From positions 32,495,613 through 32,559,612 of the forward strand of contig OZ010580.1 of NCBI GenBank assembly GCA_963932145.1: 64,000 nt of DNA, given 5' to 3'. The position numbers and the translations under genes were made by a program. A model generated the notes under the pieces. The model had not been told where the DNA came from. It made no database searches and saw only the letters and a list, made by a program, of their open reading frames with translations. The stretch comes from Acanthosepion lycidas. Taxonomy: Eukaryota > Mollusca > Cephalopoda > Sepiida > Sepiidae. This document shows, one piece after another, positions 21,990 through 33,835 of this stretch. The stretch's first letter is position 1; every line of letters starts with the position of its first letter.

Positions 21990-22390
21990 ACTTATCTGCT
22001 AGAGAGGCTAGCATATCCCTGTTGCAGACACCTGCACAGGTACATTTATTTTTGTTAAACCCCCACATAACCCACCTGTGGTTTATACTCCAACTATGCT
22101 GAGCAGATCTTAGTTACAGTTTCTGGGAGAGAGTGCATAATCTGGCATGATCAACAGTTTGAACAATATCAGCATACTCAAACCCTCAGTCACAATGACT
22201 TATGACTTTAGGCTAACAAAACCATCTGAATAGTTCCATCTATCCAATTTCACTCACAAAGCTTGGGTCAACCTATTGTGCGATTTTTCAAGCACTTTCC
22301 AAAGGTGCTGCATGCAAAGATTGCCTCCCCAGACCAATAACATCAAGACCTTCATGACAAATCAACATGGTGAAATTCAAACATGAAATT
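21990..22390. repeat. Dispersed repeat R, copy 2
   Basis: Same order of blocks as 19390-19790 (CCCTGTTGCAGA, CCACCTGTGGTTTATACTCC, ACTATGCTGAGCAGA), clearly diverged. Confidence 0.7.
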
Positions 22391-22445
22391 CAATATACAT
22401 GTGATAAAAAATAAAATAAAAATAACATGCAGAGCTTTTTAACTT

Positions 22446-22668
22446 AAAAAATTAGGAGATCAGCTGAATCCACTATCTTAGTTTCAAACTTACAGTATCC
22501 TCAAATGATTTTTATTAAGTGACCTCCCAACACTTTCTTTTTAAAAAAACAAACAATTATGAATGCTATGTTTTAAGCATTGGGATGTCAATTGATAAAA
22601 ATTGCTTGAGGATACCATAAGGTTAAAATTGAGGTAGCAGATTCAACTGACCTCCTAATTTTTAAAGG
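22446..22668. repeat. Foldback element C
   Basis: The left arm runs AAATTAGGAGATCAGCTGAA and on to GTATCCTCAAATG. The right arm runs GCTTGAGGATACC to GATTCAACTGACCTCC and TAATTTTTAAA. The arms are about 85-90 bp. A left-arm-only relative is at 49215-49385. No transposase. Confidence 0.75.
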
Positions 22669-22727
22669 TTTATATATATATATAACAAATATTATATATA
22701 TAACAAATATTATATATATATATAACA

Positions 22728-22765
<38 letters not shown>

Positions 22766-22995
22766 CAAATATTATATATATATATATATATATAAATAAC
22801 AAATATTATATATATAAATTACAAATATTATATATATATAAATAACAAATATATATATATATAACAGATATATATATATATATATATATATAACAAATAT
22901 TATATATATATATATAACAAATATTATATATATATATATATATATAACAAATATTATATATATAACAAATATTATATATATATATATATATAACA

Positions 22996-23042
<47 letters not shown>
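22669..23042. repeat. (TA)n array with periodic ACAAATAT interruptions
   Basis: TA runs of varying length are separated by TAACAAATATTA at least ten times, giving irregular spacing of about 18-45 bp. It begins at the edge of foldback C. Confidence 0.9.
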
Positions 23043-23043
<1 letters not shown>

Positions 23044-25281
23044 TCTAATGGGTACATATATGTGTGTATTTATATATACTGTAATAGATATTAGTATACC
23101 TTTGCATTGAGAGTTGAGAGATTATACTACCAAATCCTTTCTCTGACCTAAATTACTTATTACTGTCATTATGTCCTTGTAACTGACTGACATCTTACAT
23201 TATAATAACCACTCATTAGCCATAATAAATTCAAAATTTACTTAAAGCAATGATTTAATTATTATTAATTAATTTTATTAATAGCAGTTGGAGAATGAGA
23301 TAGCACGTACTTTTATTTTCAATATTCCCACTAAAATGAAAAAATTGTCTTTGTAAATTTTCTTCCCTTTTGATGTGAAACAGAAAAAAAAATGTTTTTT
23401 TTTTAGTATTTTAAAATGTGTAGTCTTTAGTATTTTATGTTAACTTATATTAAATTTTAATTTTTTTTTTTTTTTGTTCATTTCTTCATAAAGGAAGTAT
23501 TGCAAGGAGAATTTTAGATAATAATGTTTTTAGAAAACTGATAAATTCATGAAAAACCCACCATATACAAATCATATTTTCATATAAATTATTTCTGGTT
23601 TACCTCATAGCGCTAGTATTAGAAATGAACGCTTGTTATCTCCCTTGTTTTCTCATGCTATTTATAATTTCATATGAAAATTTGCCAAATTTTAAGCCAA
23701 CGTTTACAAAAATTTCTAATACATCTAAAAATAAATGTTATCTCAACATTTTTCTGCCTTAAAAAATAAAGTTGTTTACATATGGACTTAGTTGTAAGTA
23801 ATAATTTTTTTGGAAACTGTTAATTTTCCTTTTATAAAATTCACTTGTTTAAAACAAATGAGAAAATCACAGACATTTTTCAGAATAAGAAGATTGCAGA
23901 TGTGACTTAGAATTTTCATTAATCTCCATTCATTTTATAGTATACATAAAGCCATTTTTTGAAGCAAGGGTAAAATTTGCCTATACAAATCTATGACTAA
24001 CAAGAATATTTCAGTAAACCATTGATCTTCAATTCCGTTTTATCCTGAGAAGAGTCAATGTTTCATGTACCCGATTTCTTTAGTATTTGCTAAAGTAAAC
24101 TTTGTGTAACAGAATCATTCTTAATTTGATTCTTATCAGAACAAGTGAGTACTATATATGATAATATTTTAAACCATTTTTTTTTTTTTTTATTAGTTAA
24201 ATCCAAAATAAATGCCAGTATTTTAAATAATGATCTTCAAAGTAGGCAGGTAGGCCATCTCTATTTGGAAGACTGATGCAATATCATTTTATTTGCCCCA
24301 ACTTAGCTAGCCCTGCTCTGCCTTTCACTATGATTAGTTAGTCTCTGAAAATGTAGATTTTGTTATCAGACTGGTTTTCTCAATTTAGAAGTATGGCACA
24401 GCACAAAATTTGGTACTTATTATCGAAGATGCTGCTGAGACTCTCATGGAATTTAAACATATTGATAAAATTGTTCATCTATCAAGTCACCCAATTTTGT
24501 ACACCTCTTGAAATCACTTCACATTTTTTTTAATTATATTTTAAGCAAAAAGTAACTAATTTTCCCCCCAAATCCAGTAAATCATTAAATTGACTATATT
24601 TCATTGAATCATATTTTGCTATGATGAAAAATTTTTAATATAACAGTTTAATTTTTTTCAGCCAGCAGATATCTATCATAGCATTATTGAAGTTAAATTT
24701 AGGTAAAAAGATTTGACATTAAAACAGAGCCAAATGAGCTTTGAGTATGAAAAAGTAATTTTTTATTATTAGATTTATTCTAGGTTCATGCAATTAAAAA
24801 AAATAAAAACTTCAAAGAAGATATTTAATTTCTTGTAATAAATTAAAAAATATTTATAAAACTAATCATTTTTAGAAGTTGTAATGTTCTTGGTACCTAC
24901 ATAGTTAAGACTAACAACATATAAAACATATTTTATGTGGATTAATTTATATGAACTTAGAAAATATTGAACATTTTGGAGGTGTTTTAAAAAAATGTCA
25001 TTTTTTTCTTCTTTTTTTTTTTCTTTTTCTTTTTTTGAAAACTATGCAATATTTATTGAAACAAAGCAAGTTCAGTTGACCATTGATGACAATTCCAGAA
25101 ACTATAAACAATTTTTTTTTTCTGTGGGATGGTTATGTTTGCAAAATATGAAAGGTGTATCTGTCTGATCAATAATTTTAGTGTGAATAAAACAGTGTAT
25201 GGTATGTTTTCCGGATTAAAAGCAATGAACAGTGGGTTATATATTACCATTTCTTAACCAATTTTTAATCAAGTTTCTATC
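23043..25281. other. AT-rich DNA, nothing assigned
   Basis: Homopolymer tracts are frequent. No coding frame above noise and no repeat family recognised. Confidence 0.4.
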
Positions 25282-25379
25282 TTCTGCATGATTGGTTCTT
25301 GTGTCATTCTGACACAAATAAACCAGGACTAGAAATATCCAATCAAAAAATTTGTTGGTAATATAATCTGGTAGGTCAA
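25282..25379. repeat. 98-bp direct repeat, copy 1
   Basis: Nearly identical (two differences by eye) to 25768-25865. Contains a hairpin TTGTGTCATTCTGACACAA. Together the pair encloses 388 bp of unrelated sequence. Confidence 0.85.
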
Positions 25380-25767
25380 ATCTTCCTTTATCTATCCTTG
25401 TTCAAGTCTTTCTCAAAGAAAGTCTTTTCTAGAAAGTTGGAAGTATCAAATTAAAAAAGAATTAAAGTGTATATTTTAAAAATAATTTATCCATTTCACT
25501 TTTAATGGCTGGCATTTTAAATATTTATCAGTTTCACAATGTACATATATATATGCGGGAAAAGATATGAAAATGACAGAAAATTAACTACTAATTTTAC
25601 ACCATTTTACCTTTTATAGTGACAGTAATTAATAGTAGTTTCATTATAGGATGAGGAACTTCAATCATGATAACTTTATGAAATAAATTAAACTTGGAGA
25701 ATTTTCTTTATCAGGCTATTTGTGTCACAATAATTTTATATATATGCCACTAGGTCAAGATGACACA

Positions 25768-25865
25768 TTCTGCATGACTGGTTCTTGTGTCATTCTGACA
25801 CAAATAAACCAGGACTAGAAATATCCAATCAAAACATTTGTTGGTAATATAATCTGGTAGGTCAA
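25768..25865. repeat. 98-bp direct repeat, copy 2
   Basis: Second copy, preceded by CTAGGTCAAGATGACAC, which echoes the end of the repeat (CTGGTAGGTCAA). Confidence 0.85.
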
Positions 25866-26639
25866 GTTCATATCTTAGGAATAAGATATAATCCCAGGCC
25901 AATACTTGGGTCTGTGGTATGTATTTCTTTGCAAGTTTACAATCTATATTTCAAGTTTTTTTTGTTTTTGTTTTTGTTTTCTGCTTTTGCTTGTTTTGTT
26001 TTTTATTGTTGTTTTTATATTTATTTCACAAATAAGAACACAAAATACTTACTGAAGCTTTTGACCAAAAGAACTGGAAAATATATAAATATTTTTGGGT
26101 TTCTTTTATATTTATAAAAACACATTTTTAACAATTTTGAAAGAAATGACATCCTTTAAACCAACACAAATAAATGTAAAAAATATATCATTTTGCAAGC
26201 AGAAAACAACATTTAAATATTTTTCATCTTTTTTTCTTTACATATTTTTGTTTCATTATCTTTTGAAAATATTTATTTAGAAACTTAAAATATTGTCAGA
26301 TGAATAATTATCAAAATCTATTTTTAAAAACTGAAATATATTGGATTATTATTTTAGGAATTTTTTTAAGCCAATTTTAAGACAACTGCTAAAGTAAAAG
26401 TGTTGATTGAGAACTAAGGTCTCCAATCCAATAAAAACAAGTCCTAGATGAGATAGATTATTGAAACTGGTGTTGAAATGAAGTAAATTTATTTCTCTTA
26501 AAACTTACTAAGGGGGATTTCTAATTAAGGTCTCCAATAAAGTTTTAGACCAGAGGACTTTAGCAGATCAATTTTAGCTAAAGAAACCAGGTGCAAATAA
26601 ATGTGAACCCTATCAAACAATCAGCACCAGCTATAGAAG
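25866..26639. other. AT-rich DNA, nothing assigned
   Basis: T-rich stretches give hydrophobic Phe/Leu reading frames without domain features; not called as genes. Confidence 0.4.
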
Positions 26640-27620
26640 TAAACTAGTAACTAAGATTCTAATGAACAGAACTCATAGCAGAATCAAAGGCAAAAATAAC
26701 AGCTTTCTTCAAAACACTTGAACAAGAAATACAATTTTTATTATTAGAATGCTATCAGAGTAATTAATATAAAATCAGGAAGATCTATACATACAGTTCA
26801 TAGATTACAGAAAGGCATACAATAAAGTAGAACACAAATAACTTCTTTAAATTTAGGAAAACTTGATCTACATAAAAAAGTATGCAAATAATAGATAACC
26901 TGTATTAAGAACAAACAGCTCACATGTGGATAGAGAATGAATTAAGCAAATGTACAAAAATTGAAAGAGGTATATAAGGATATATTTCTCACTGAATTTA
27001 TTTAATTTGTCAAGCAAAATGATATTAAGAGGACTACAAAACCTATCAGGATTTATTATTTGTGGGTGTAACCTTAACAATATTTGCTGTTTTGTTAATA
27101 GATTCAGAGTGAAAAGTCAAAGAACTATTAAACAAGGTAATTATTGAAAGAAAGAACTGATGATTAAGCTAAGGAACATAGATTGCATAACTGTCAGTAG
27201 AAATACAATCCAAGGTATGAATTATATATCAGGAATTTAAAAAAACAATTGAGCACCTAAATTTGAATAAATGGGTTGTAAAATAACAAACAAGTGTAAC
27301 ACAGAAATATAAAAGCATATAGGAACAGCAAAAGATACCTTTCAGAAACTAAGTAAAGTACAAAGGACTCTGAAAATGTCCTTAGTAATAATTGCTACAT
27401 AAGGTCTAATCTTCTATATCACATAAATATTGGACACTTCCTTCAGAGATGAAGACTCTTGAGGTAACAGAGATGCTGTTCTGTCATCAAATGTTGAGAA
27501 TACCATGGACAAAATATGTGAGATTTGAAAAAATTTTAAGGAGAACATAATGAGGAAAGAGAGTCCAGAGAATTTAACACTAACAGAGCATATGGCCTAA
27601 ATGGGTTACAAATATTGAAT
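26640..27620 (+). pseudogene. RTE-like LINE, long decayed copy (family B)
   Basis: Readable in all three plus frames with many stops: RILMNRTHSRIKGKN, FIIRMLSE, FIDYRKAYNKVEHK (A motif), then IENE-like and KIERG-like peptides before SLNLFNLSSKMILRGLQ, and, after the region of the YADD motif (not readable), KDTFQKLSKVQ. It covers roughly the whole palm to the C-terminal part and is the longest, oldest-looking family-B copy here. Confidence 0.7.
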
Positions 27621-28857
27621 TAGTCTACACTGAAAATTCCATATTACCAAACTTTGAATTGATTTTCTTCTCATCAGTAGGTCAAGTTAGTGCAGCGTAT
27701 TTTCAAAGTAGTCTTTGCAAGTAATGAAATTCAAAATTTAGTAATCCTATTCTTTGAAAACTATCCCAATCTCACAACCCTGTGTATAAATACGTTTTCT
27801 CAAGTACTGAAATTTAAAGAATCTATTATGGCAAAAATTGAAGGATGTGTTTATGATTTGGCTGGAAAACAAAACAGATTCCCCAATGAATATTCACTTG
27901 TTTGTATATCAAATATTGCTGACCTACAAGCAAGGAAGCGAGATTAGGCTAAAAGTAATGAATTTACATTTGAAAGACTAATGTTACTAACCATTTGAAT
28001 AGACATTCCTTTTATCAGTAGCCTAAGTTAGCTCAGATTACTTTAAAAATGTTAACAAATTTAATGAAAGACCTTTGCAAGTACAAAAGTTAAATATTTA
28101 GTAAGACAAAGCTTTCAAAAATAACGACATTAAAGTTAATGGTTAATCCTTTCTTTTAGTAACTTAACCTGTCTAATAGTTCTTTGACTTTTCTCTCTAA
28201 ATCTGTTATTAACAAAACAGTGGTTAGACATTCTTTTTATTAGTAGCCCAAGTTAGCACAGATTACTTTTAACAAAGTTGATAAAAGATATTTGAAAGTA
28301 GAAAAATTTTTAAATCAGTAAAACTAAACTTTTAAAAGTAGCCCTATCGGGTAACTCTGTTCTGCTTCCAGATAGTTATTGACCCCAGAGTTTACCCTTT
28401 CTTTGTATTAAAAAGAAATTACTTTCTCTTAACAATCTGCTTATCCAAACCAATTTTTCCTTTATTTTTAGTTTTAAATTCTTAGATGAATACTGTCAAT
28501 TATTAATTTTTCCACTAGTATTTCTTTCACAATAATTTCAGTTGGATTTTATCACAAATTTCAGATAATCAATCTAGGGTTATAGAGGCAATAAAAATCA
28601 GAAATAATGACTAAACCTTTGTTAAAATCTTGAACTTATATCCATTTTCCTTATAAGAAAATGCTATAGAGAGAGATTTGAATGATTGCAGTCAGAATGT
28701 CTCCATAGCCTAACAAGTGAGTCAGCTATCACATTAAGAAAGGCTTTCCGAAGAAAGGTGAAGTGATGGTTATTAATTTTTTTATGAGCATTTCTTTCAT
28801 CTTAATTTTAGTTACTCTTCATCAAATATACTGAGACTGTCGTTCCTTGACTATTGG
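27621..28857. other. Unassigned, with three diverged repeats
   Basis: A block of the type TTATCAGTAGCCTAAGTTAG followed by CAGATTACTTT occurs at about 27670, 28012 and 28245, in the same direction. An open frame at 27690-27947 has no recognisable domain. Otherwise AT-rich. Confidence 0.4.
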
Positions 28858-29344
28858 TAAATTCTCATTTTGTTGTTCTTTTATGTGCCGTGTCCCTTTC
28901 AGCATGTGAGCAATCATGGCTCTCCACAATTTTTTCTCCTTCATAGCTCTTAGTAAAGTTTGTCTTTTTTCTCCTAATCCATTTCGCATTTCTATTTACA
29001 CAAGCTCACTAGATAGATTTGACACTCCTCTGTCCTTCTTAACTTCAATGTCATGTGCATGCCAAATTTGCTAAGTCTTCTTTCCTCATATGTGCCAACT
29101 ATCTCTTTTTGATGCTACATGTAAATGTCCTTTTCATTTCTGTTTTCTCTAAAACTCTGTCATTGCTCATACGTTCAATACACAGTATTCTTTTTTTTTT
29201 TACTACCACTTGTCAATATTCCTGTAGTTTCCTTTCCATGTCTGCTTTAACACTGTGTCATCTGCATATTCAACATTAAGACTGTGGCCACTAATAATCA
29301 ATCCTGATAGGATCCCTTATTGTCACAAGATTGCTTCACTCTAA
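28858..29344 (-). pseudogene. RTE-like LINE 3' part (family B), left flank of satellite
   Basis: Starts with the family-B 3' terminus (TGTGCCGTGTCCCTTTCAGC on the plus strand) and continues toward the palm, with TCTGCATATTCAACATTAAG in the place of the YADD-region sequence of other copies. It merges without a break into the first diverged unit of the 157-bp satellite. Confidence 0.75.
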
Positions 29345-31217
29345 AGTTTAAATAAGTCTGGTGAGAAAACACGTCTTATGTCTCTTTCTATTTTTATGTA
29401 TTTACTGAATTCATTTTCGATCTGTATGGAGGTGATTATTCCCAGTATAATTTCTGGAATATTCTAATATCCTTCCCAAATATGTCAAATTACTACTAAA
29501 TAATAAGTCCAGTAAGAAGACACATCCTTGTTGGATGCCTCTTTCTATTTTTGTCTATTTACTGAATTCATTTTCTATTCATAAGAAGGTGGTTGTTCCC
29601 AGTATAAGTTCTGGATTATTCTAATATCCTTCCCAAATATGTCAAGTTACTACTAAATAATAAGTCCAGTAAGAAGACACATCCTTGTTGGATGCCTCTT
29701 TCTATTTTTGTCTATTTACTGAATTCATTTTCTATTCATATGGAGGTGGTTGTTCCTAGCATAAGTTCTGGATTATTCTAATATCCTTCCCAAATATGTC
29801 ATGTTACTACTAAATAATAAGTCCAGTAAGAAGACACATCCTTGTCTGATGCCTCTTTCTATTTTTGTCTATTTACTGAATTCATTTTCTATTCATATGA
29901 AGGTGGTTGTTCCCAGTATAAGTTCTGGATTATTCTAATATCCTTCCCAAATATGTCAAGTTACTACTAAATAATAAGTCCAGTAAGAAGACACATCCTT
30001 GTCTGATGCCTCTTTCTATTTTTGTCTATTTACTGAATTCATTTTCTATTCATATGGAGGTGGTTGTTCCCAGTATAAGTTCTGGATTATTCTAGTATCC
30101 TTCCCAAATATGTCAAGTTACTACTAAATAATAAGTCCAGTAAGAAGACACATCCTTGTTGGATGCCTCTTTCTATTTTTGTCTATTTACTGAATTCATT
30201 TTCTATTCATATGGAGGTGGTTGTTCCTAGCATAAGTTCTGGATTATTCTAATATCCTTCCCAAATATGTCATGTTACTACTAAATAATAAGTCCAGTAA
30301 GAAGACACATCCTTGTTTGATGCCTCTTTCTATTTTTGTCTATTTACTGAATTCATTTTCTATTCATATGAAGGTGGTTGTTCCCAGTATAAGTTCTGGA
30401 TTATTCTAATATCCTTCCCAAATATGTCAAGTTACTACTAAATAATAAGTCCAGTAAGAAGACACATCCTTGTCTGATGCCTCTTTCTATTTTTGTCTAT
30501 TAACTGAATTCATTTTCTATTCATAGGAAGGTGGTTGTTCCCAGTATAAGTTCTGGATTATTCTAATATCCTTCCCAAATATGTCAAGTTACTACTAAAT
30601 AATAAGTCCAGTAAGAAGACACATCCTTGTCTGATGCCTCTTTCTATTTTTGTCTATTTACTGAATTCATTTTCTATTCATATGGAGGTGGTTGTTCCCA
30701 GTATAAGTTCTGGATTATTCTAATATCCTTCCCAAATATGTCAAATTACTACTAAATAATAAGTCCAGTAAAAAGACACATCCTTGTCTGATGCCTCTTT
30801 CTATTTTTGTCTATTTACTGAATTCATTTTCTATTCATATGGAGGTGGTTGTTCCCAGTATAAGTTCTGGATTATTCTAATATCCTTCCCAAATATGTCA
30901 TGTTACTACTAAATAATAAGTCCAGTAAGAAGACACATCCTTGTTGGATGCCTCTTTCTATTTTTGTCTATTAACTGAATTCATTTTCTATTCATATGGA
31001 GGTGGTTGTTCCCAGTATAAGTTCTGGATTATTCTAATATCCTTCCCAAATATGTCATGTTACTACTAAATAATAAGTCCAGTAAGAAGACACATCCTTG
31101 TCTGATGCCTCTTTCTATTTTTGTCTATTAACTGAATTCATTTTCTATTCATATGGAGGTGGTTGTTCCCAGTATAAGTTCTGGATTATTCTAATATCCT
31201 TCCCAAATAAATCAAGC
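29345..31217. repeat. 157-bp tandem satellite derived from a LINE
   Basis: Eleven clear units start at 29491 and every 157 bp after that (29648, 29805, 29962, ... 31061), with one diverged unit before them. On the minus strand each unit reads, with one frameshift, FGKDIRIIQNLYWEQ and then IENEFSK, TKIERGIQQGCVFLLDLLF, i.e. reverse transcriptase between the A and B motifs of family B. As 157 is not a multiple of three the array cannot be one frame. Variants (TTGG/TCTG; GGAGG/GAAGG; CCTAGCATAAG/CCCAGTATAAG) recur every third unit in the first half. Confidence 0.95.
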
Positions 31218-31329
31218 TTATGTGGCAGTTCTTTGTGATATAAAACTCATTTTTTTTTACCTTGGGAAACTTGTCTTTGTACAAGCATTGTTCTACTACT
31301 TGATCAACAAAAATCATGTAACATTTTTG

Positions 31330-32330
31330 TTCATTGTGCTATCTTCCTTTGCTATGTGGATGATCATGGCTCTCCACAATTTTCTATCCTTTGTGGCCCT
31401 TAGTAGCATTTTTCTCTTTGCCAACACTCCCCACCACTGTTGCACTACACATTCACACAAGCTTGTCAGGTAGGTAACTCACTGCTTTCCCCACCATCAC
31501 TTGCCCTTGATATGCTCTGTGAGGGTTTCCCAAGCTCTCCTTGTTGCTCATTATGCATTTGAGAAATTTCAGGTGTTTCTTTTTGAGTGTTTGTTACCAT
31601 TTTCACTAAGACTTTATTGTTGGTTACTTGTTCTGTCCATAGAATTCTCAGTATCCTTCTGTAGAACCACATTTCCGTTGCTTCCAGTTTCCTCTTCATC
31701 TCTGAGGAGATTGTTCATGATTTATTGCCATAAAAGATGATTGTTATCACATAGCAATTCAGCACTCTTTTCTTTGTTTCTAACAGAAATTTCCTCTTTC
31801 TTCGTACTTTGTTTGGCTTTTCTAAGGGAGCTTTTCTATTGCAATGTGTGTTCAGATTTCAATAACACTCTGTTATAACACTTCCCAGATATTAAACTTC
31901 TGTACTTGTTTGACATTGATATCCTCTAATTTGCACTTCAAATTTGAGGGTTTTTCTCTTGTTGACAACAATACTTTGTCTTCTAACAGTTGATGACTAA
32001 AATGCTTTCTTGCTTTCCTTTACTATCTTGTCTAGGAGATCCTGTATTTTTCTTTCCGTGTCTGCCATCAACACAGTATCAACTGTGTATCTTATCAAGA
32101 CTGCTGTACCCCCCAATAGTAAGTCCAGGTCTGATTTCCAGCTCCTTTAGGATAGCTGGACTGGAGAGGTTAAACAGATCTGGAAAGAAGACGCATACTT
32201 GTTTTATGACCTTTTCTATTTCTGTGTACCTACTCAGTTTGTTTTCTATCCATATACAGGCAGTTTCTCCTTGAACACTCAGTGCCAATATACTCGATGT
32301 TTCATGTATATACACTAAAAATTTCATTAA
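31330..32330 (-). pseudogene. RTE-like LINE, 3' kilobase (family B)
   Basis: Minus strand: IENKLSRYTEIEKVIKQVCVFFPDLFNL (B-motif region) at 32.1-32.25 kb, then the region toward the C-terminus, then MKRKLEATEMWFYRRILRIL at 31.70-31.47 kb and the 3' terminus near 31330. Stops and shifts throughout. The equivalent of the satellite unit is single here, giving the ancestral arrangement. Confidence 0.8.
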
Positions 32331-32335
32331 AAATA

Positions 32336-32805
32336 AAGAGTACTGAACTGTTATATAATATCAGCCCTCCTGTATAACAGTGAATGCTGAAAAATTCCTC
32401 ACAGATGAAGAAAAGACTTGAAGCCACAGAAACGTGGTTCTATGGAAGGATGCTGAGAATAGCATGGGCCAAACCTGTGAGCAAAGACAAAATTTTAGAA
32501 AAAATGTAAACAAAAAAGACATTTATAATTAACATCAGGAAGAGATAGTTGAACTTTTTAGGCCATAATAATGAGGAAAAAGGGCTTGGAAAATACTCAA
32601 AGAACCGACTGAAGGCGAGATGGACAGAAGAAAACAAGCCATAACCTACTTAGCAAGCTTGAGTAAATGGATAGTGAAACAAGGTTTAATAAAGATAACA
32701 AAAAGACAAAATTTATTAAGAGCTACAAAGGACAGGAAATTGTGAAGAGCCATGATCATCAATGTCCTGAAGAAACAGTACATAGCAATAGTAGAATATA
32801 ATATA
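32336..32805 (+). pseudogene. RTE-like LINE 3' half (family B)
   Basis: Plus strand: KKRLEATETWFYGRML-like peptides in shifted frames, a GLGKYSKNRLKARW-like segment, and the terminus coding KDRKL with GAGCCATGATCATCAATGTC. It lies head-to-head with the minus-strand copy, with only a few bases between them. Because both reach their own 3' ends, this is two insertions rather than one 5'-inverted copy. Confidence 0.75.
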
Positions 32806-33194
32806 ATCTTATTATTAAACATAGCAATGTCAATTATTTCGTTTCTTTCATCTTAATTTCAGTTGATTTTCATTAAGATAAAAGAAATACTGGGTGCTTC
32901 ATCTGAAAATAAAGTTCAAGATAATCTTAGTGTTGTTTGATATTTGTCAGTGTGTCACTGGCAACCTTTGAGAAATTCTACTTTTAATGACCTTGTATAA
33001 CAGATAAACAAAGAGAGACAGCAGTTAAGAATTTGTATCATACAAACAAGAAAAACTAAGTAACTTCTTTAAATCAAGTGAAACAGAAATATTTGATTAA
33101 AAAAAACTGATATACTGAATGTTTACATTTTCAATAAAGCTGGAGCAGTAAACATTTTCAAGGTTTCATTTTCAAATGAAAGTTATCTATCACT
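32806..33194. other. Unassigned DNA
   Basis: No signal recognised. Confidence 0.4.
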
Positions 33195-33490
33195 CCCTTT
33201 CTCAGTGCTATGTTCCTTTAGGACAGAGGCGACAACTACTCTCTACAGCTTCCTTTTCTTTAATATCAATAAACTGTGCACTGCCATAATTCTTCATGGG
33301 AAATATAGTAGAGTGGTTTTTATATTGTTATTCTTCAAAGTTTTAAATTCAGAGTTGTTGTTCTTCTCTTTAAGTAATTACCAATCAAGGTTAGAAAGCT
33401 CAGTCTGCCCTGCTATAGTATTCATGTAGCTGAAGGTGGTTAAAAATGAACTCATGCCTTTCTCAATGGCATTAGTATGAAGTGAATATA
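33195..33490 (-). repeat. Possible decayed SINE copy
   Basis: GTCTGCCCTGCTAT and ACTCATGCCTTTCTC with GGCATTAGTA occur in the same order as in the SINE at 5225-5520. The head is not recognisable. Confidence 0.45.
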
Positions 33491-33564
33491 AATTATTTCA
33501 GCTGAAATTAAAAATTAATTTCAATTTCTGCACTATTAACATTAATGTTTCTCCTGAAATATTA

Positions 33565-33835
33565 CTGGATCATGGAGGAGCAATTTTGTATAAAACACAT
33601 AAAAAGGAATAAAATACATAAATAAAATACTGGATTAGCAATTTTGCCTAAAATATATAAAAGCACTTTTAAATAGATAAAATTACTAGTAAAATATGTA
33701 AATTTGTATAAAATGCATAAAATTATTAATAAAATACTGGATTTTGTATAAAATGCATAAAATTATTAATAAAATACTGGATTATCATAAAAATATATAA
33801 AATCACTAAGAAAATACATAAAATACAACAGCAGC
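33565..33835. repeat. AT-rich minisatellite
   Basis: Units of about 38 bp built from TGTATAAAATGCATAAAATT and ATTAATAAAATACTGGATT. Two adjacent units near 33700-33780 are identical; outer units are diverged. Confidence 0.85.

Noticed and set aside
27690..27947. 85-codon open frame
   Set aside because: Lies in an area of diverged repeats and matches no family I recognise; kept as unassigned.
29345..31217. CRISPR-like or origin-like array of regular repeats
   Set aside because: Repeats are 157 bp head-to-tail without spacers, and derive from LINE coding sequence in a eukaryotic setting.
32336..32805. Twin-primed (5'-inverted) single LINE insertion with 31330-32330
   Set aside because: Both pieces contain the same 3' terminal region, so they overlap in element coordinates and must be separate copies.
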